The position numbers and the translations under genes were made by a program. A stretch of DNA of 15,695 nucleotides from Collinsella sp. (lineage in GTDB: Bacteria > Actinomycetota > Coriobacteriia > Coriobacteriales > Coriobacteriaceae): positions 1 through 15,695 of the forward strand of contig JAUMPM010000053.1 in assembly GCA_031294825.1 (NCBI GenBank), written 5' to 3'. A model generated the notes under the pieces. That model had not been told where the DNA came from, ran no database searches, and worked only from the letters and a program-made list of their open reading frames with translations. Shown here piece after piece: positions 14,570 through 15,695 of the stretch; position 1 is the stretch's first letter, and each line of letters starts with the position of its first letter.

Positions 14570-14638
14570 ATGAAGAACACGATGAAGTCTCTCAACAACT
14601 GGTGGTGGCGTGATGCGAATACGATCGGTCGACAGTGA
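14570..14638 (+). CDS. trpL: Tryptophan leader peptide with Trp-Trp-Trp
   Basis: A 22-residue peptide, MKNTMKSLNN-WWW-RDANTIGRQ, with three consecutive TGG codons (14600-14608). AAAGGAG (14555-14561) sits 8 nt before the ATG. Tryptophan is normally the rarest residue, so three in a row in a tiny well-initiated frame followed by an intrinsic terminator is diagnostic of ribosome-mediated attenuation. Ribosomes starved for charged tRNA-Trp would stall here and favour read-through into the transporter gene. The peptide itself probably has no other function. Confidence 0.9.
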   Translation: MKNTMKSLNNWWWRDANTIGRQ

Positions 14639-14706
14639 GTCCCTCACGCCTGTTTTTGCGCTCTAGGTGATTGGAAGGCCTCCGGTTTCGACCGGGGGCC
14701 TTTTTC
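14607..14706 (+). promoter_or_regulatory. Tryptophan attenuator with terminator
   Basis: The terminator at 14675-14702 is a 12-bp stem (one G-T pair) capped by a TTCG tetraloop and followed by a U-tract. Two competing pairings are visible. GGCGTGA (14607-14613, overlapping the Trp codons) can pair with TCACGCC (14644-14650). CGGTCGA (14626-14632) can pair with TCGACCG (14688-14694), which would invade the terminator loop and 3' arm. Proposed logic: a ribosome stalled at Trp codons leaves 14626-14632 free to form the antiterminator, while one reaching the stop at 14636 covers it and the terminator forms. The terminator is firm; the alternative pairings need folding tests. Confidence 0.8.
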
Positions 14707-14782
14707 TATCTCGAGCCCGATCGCATTCGCATCACGCGCCCCCGCTTTTCTCTTGCACCCCCCTTCCGAAAGGATTTTCACC

Positions 14783-15355
14783 ATGTCTCAGAACACCACC
14801 GCCACCCAGCCCCGCACCGTCCAGACCGCCGACCGCGGCAAACTCGACGTCCGCGCCCTCGTCCTGCTCGCCATCCTGCTCGCCGCCGGCTTCATCCTCA
14901 ACTTCACCGTCGGCAAGGCCATCTCAGGCATCTCGGGCGGCATGATCAGCCCCGAGTTCATCATCTCGGCCTTCTGCCTCACCATCCTGGTCGTTCGCCC
15001 CAACATCGGCCAGGCGCTCGTCATTGGCCTCATCTCGGCTGCCGTAATCCAGATCACCACCACTTCGCCGTTCGTCGATTTTGCCGCTGAGGGCATCGCC
15101 GCCATGCTCATGGCCGGCATCGTCAACGCCGCCGGCAAGAACGGTCAGGTCAAGCCCGCGATCGCCATTGTCGCAACCTTCCTGACCACCTTTGTCTCCG
15201 GCGTCATCTTCATGGTCATCAAGATGGCCATGCTCGGCGTGGTCGGCGAGCTCGCCGCCGCCATGTTGCCCGTCGTCGCCATGACCGCCGTCTTTAACGC
15301 CATTCTGGTCGGCGCCCTCTACTTGCCCATCCAGAAGGCCCTTAGGCTCAACTAA
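14783..15355 (+). CDS. trpP: Probable tryptophan transporter, TrpP-like
   Basis: A 190-residue integral membrane protein with about six hydrophobic segments (near 23-43, 56-72, 74-92, 98-116, 125-147 and 157-185). Size and composition match the TrpP family of tryptophan transporters, small ECF-S-like membrane proteins, although I recognise it mainly from topology and the SGGMISPEF and TTSPFVDFAAEG stretches. The assignment is strongly supported by the Trp-rich leader and attenuator directly upstream. AAAGGA (14769-14774) is 8 nt before the ATG; an upstream TTG start at 14753 lacks support. The N-terminal 20 residues are polar. No energising subunits are nearby. Confidence 0.8.
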   Translation: MSQNTTATQPRTVQTADRGKLDVRALVLLAILLAAGFILNFTVGKAISGISGGMISPEFIISAFCLTILVVRPNIGQALVIGLISAAVIQITTTSPFVDFAAEGIAAMLMAGIVNAAGKNGQVKPAIAIVATFLTTFVSGVIFMVIKMAMLGVVGELAAAMLPVVAMTAVFNAILVGALYLPIQKALRLN

Positions 15356-15403
15356 CCCACAGTGCCCCATCGGTAAAGACTGTCCCAAACAACGAGCTCT
15401 TGG

Positions 15404-15439
15404 GGACGTTCTTAAACGACTGGTCATTCAAGAACGTCC
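15404..15439. repeat. Inverted repeat after the transporter
   Basis: GGACGTTCTT (15404-15413) and AAGAACGTCC (15430-15439) form a perfect 10-bp stem with a 16-nt loop. A further 6-bp pair GACTGT (15378-15383) and ACAGTC (15443-15448) encloses it. It lies 48 bp after the transporter stop without a U-tract. It may end the transcript, or be an interspersed palindromic repeat. Confidence 0.6.
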
Positions 15440-15452
15440 ATTACAGTCGAAA

Positions 15453-15483
15453 TTGTCAGCCTGGGACCATCTCGGGCTACGAT
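15453..15483 (+). promoter_or_regulatory. Weak candidate promoter
   Basis: TTGTCA (15453-15458) and TACGAT (15478-15483) are 19 bp apart, slightly long. If used, it would transcribe the GC-rich leader to the right edge. Suggestive only. Confidence 0.3.
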
Positions 15484-15554
15484 TGAGGCGCGCCCAGAAC
15501 GGGCCGCCGACCGGGCGCCCGCGCACGGCCGAACGTCCCTGCCCCCGGGAGGGT

Positions 15555-15695
15555 CTGTTGGGTGCTGCCGGCGCGGGGCGCGCCGCCCCCGACGGCTGAT
15601 AGGAAAGTGCCGGGCAGGTGCCGCGGCTGGTAATGTGAGTGCCGAGGGGGAGGCCATCCGGTCGAACGACTACCGGAAGGATACCACCGTGAAAG
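15555..15695 (+). ncRNA. Candidate cobalamin-type riboswitch leader (truncated)
   Basis: A very GC-rich stretch with stacked hairpins and no credible reading frame. Landmarks in the order of a cobalamin riboswitch are present but degenerate: GGTGCTGCC (15561-15569), a hairpin (15575-15589, GGGGCG/CGCCCC), CTGATAGGAAA (15596-15606, compare ATAGGGAA), GGTG (15617-15620), AATGTGA (15632-15638), GGGGGAG (15646-15652) and CCGGAAGG (15673-15680). The 3' B12 box would fall beyond the window. Several conserved positions differ, so another structured leader is possible. Confidence 0.33.

Noticed and set aside
15596..15640. RNase P RNA 5' core, suggested by AGGAAAGTGCCGGG and GGGCAGGTGCC
   Set aside because: The near-invariant GAGGAAAGTCCGGGCT is not matched and the following order does not fit.
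15424..15657. Minus-strand 77-codon frame at the right edge
   Set aside because: Pro/Ala/Arg-rich translation of a GC-rich structured region; no binding site.
1..15695. CRISPR array, tRNA, rRNA, transposase or integrase
   Set aside because: No spaced direct repeats, cloverleaf, rRNA signature or recombinase motif was seen on either strand.

Overview
The window looks like chromosome from a Coriobacteriia gut actinobacterium, most likely Collinsella. This is inferred from GC-rich coding with strong AAGGAG ribosome binding sites, a short Pta next to paired acetate kinases, and Actinobacteria-like XseA/XseB, RNase D and surface C69 peptidase genes. No database was searched, so the genus is a judgement. 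There is no phage, IS element, CRISPR array, rRNA or tRNA; most genes are housekeeping and the interest lies between them.

Layout. 1-351: intergenic DNA with two large nested hairpins and a short relic of a glycosyltransferase 3' end. 352-2578 (minus): glf and an overlapping family 2 glycosyltransferase, a surface-glycan pair. 2579-2809: divergent promoter region. 2810-3790 (plus): pta. 3791-4138: a third nested hairpin and the ackA terminator. 4139-6659 (minus): two tandem acetate kinase paralogues converging on pta; together these convert acetyl-CoA to acetate and ATP. 6808-8953 (minus): xseA-xseB-HIT operon. 9069-9773 (minus): YugP-type membrane zinc peptidase. 9774-10011: another structured intergenic region. 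10012-11145 (minus): RNase D. 11244-12263 (plus): diacylglycerol-kinase-family protein with a coupled 30-residue membrane microprotein, closed by a strong terminator. 12572-14374 (plus): exported, membrane-anchored C69 dipeptidase. 14500-15355 (plus): a Trp-Trp-Trp leader peptide, an attenuator and a TrpP-like transporter. 15356-15695: a hairpin and a GC-rich candidate riboswitch leader cut off by the window edge.

Two observations stand out. First, a tryptophan attenuation switch with its 22-residue leader peptide controls a transporter rather than a trp biosynthetic operon. Second, there is a family of nested hairpins in which the long outer arms differ completely in sequence between copies, while short motifs in the interior loop and the apical cap are kept. 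This is the pattern expected of a conserved structured RNA. Two copies (210-319 and 3806-3932) lie directly after a stop codon and in the sense orientation of the gene they follow.
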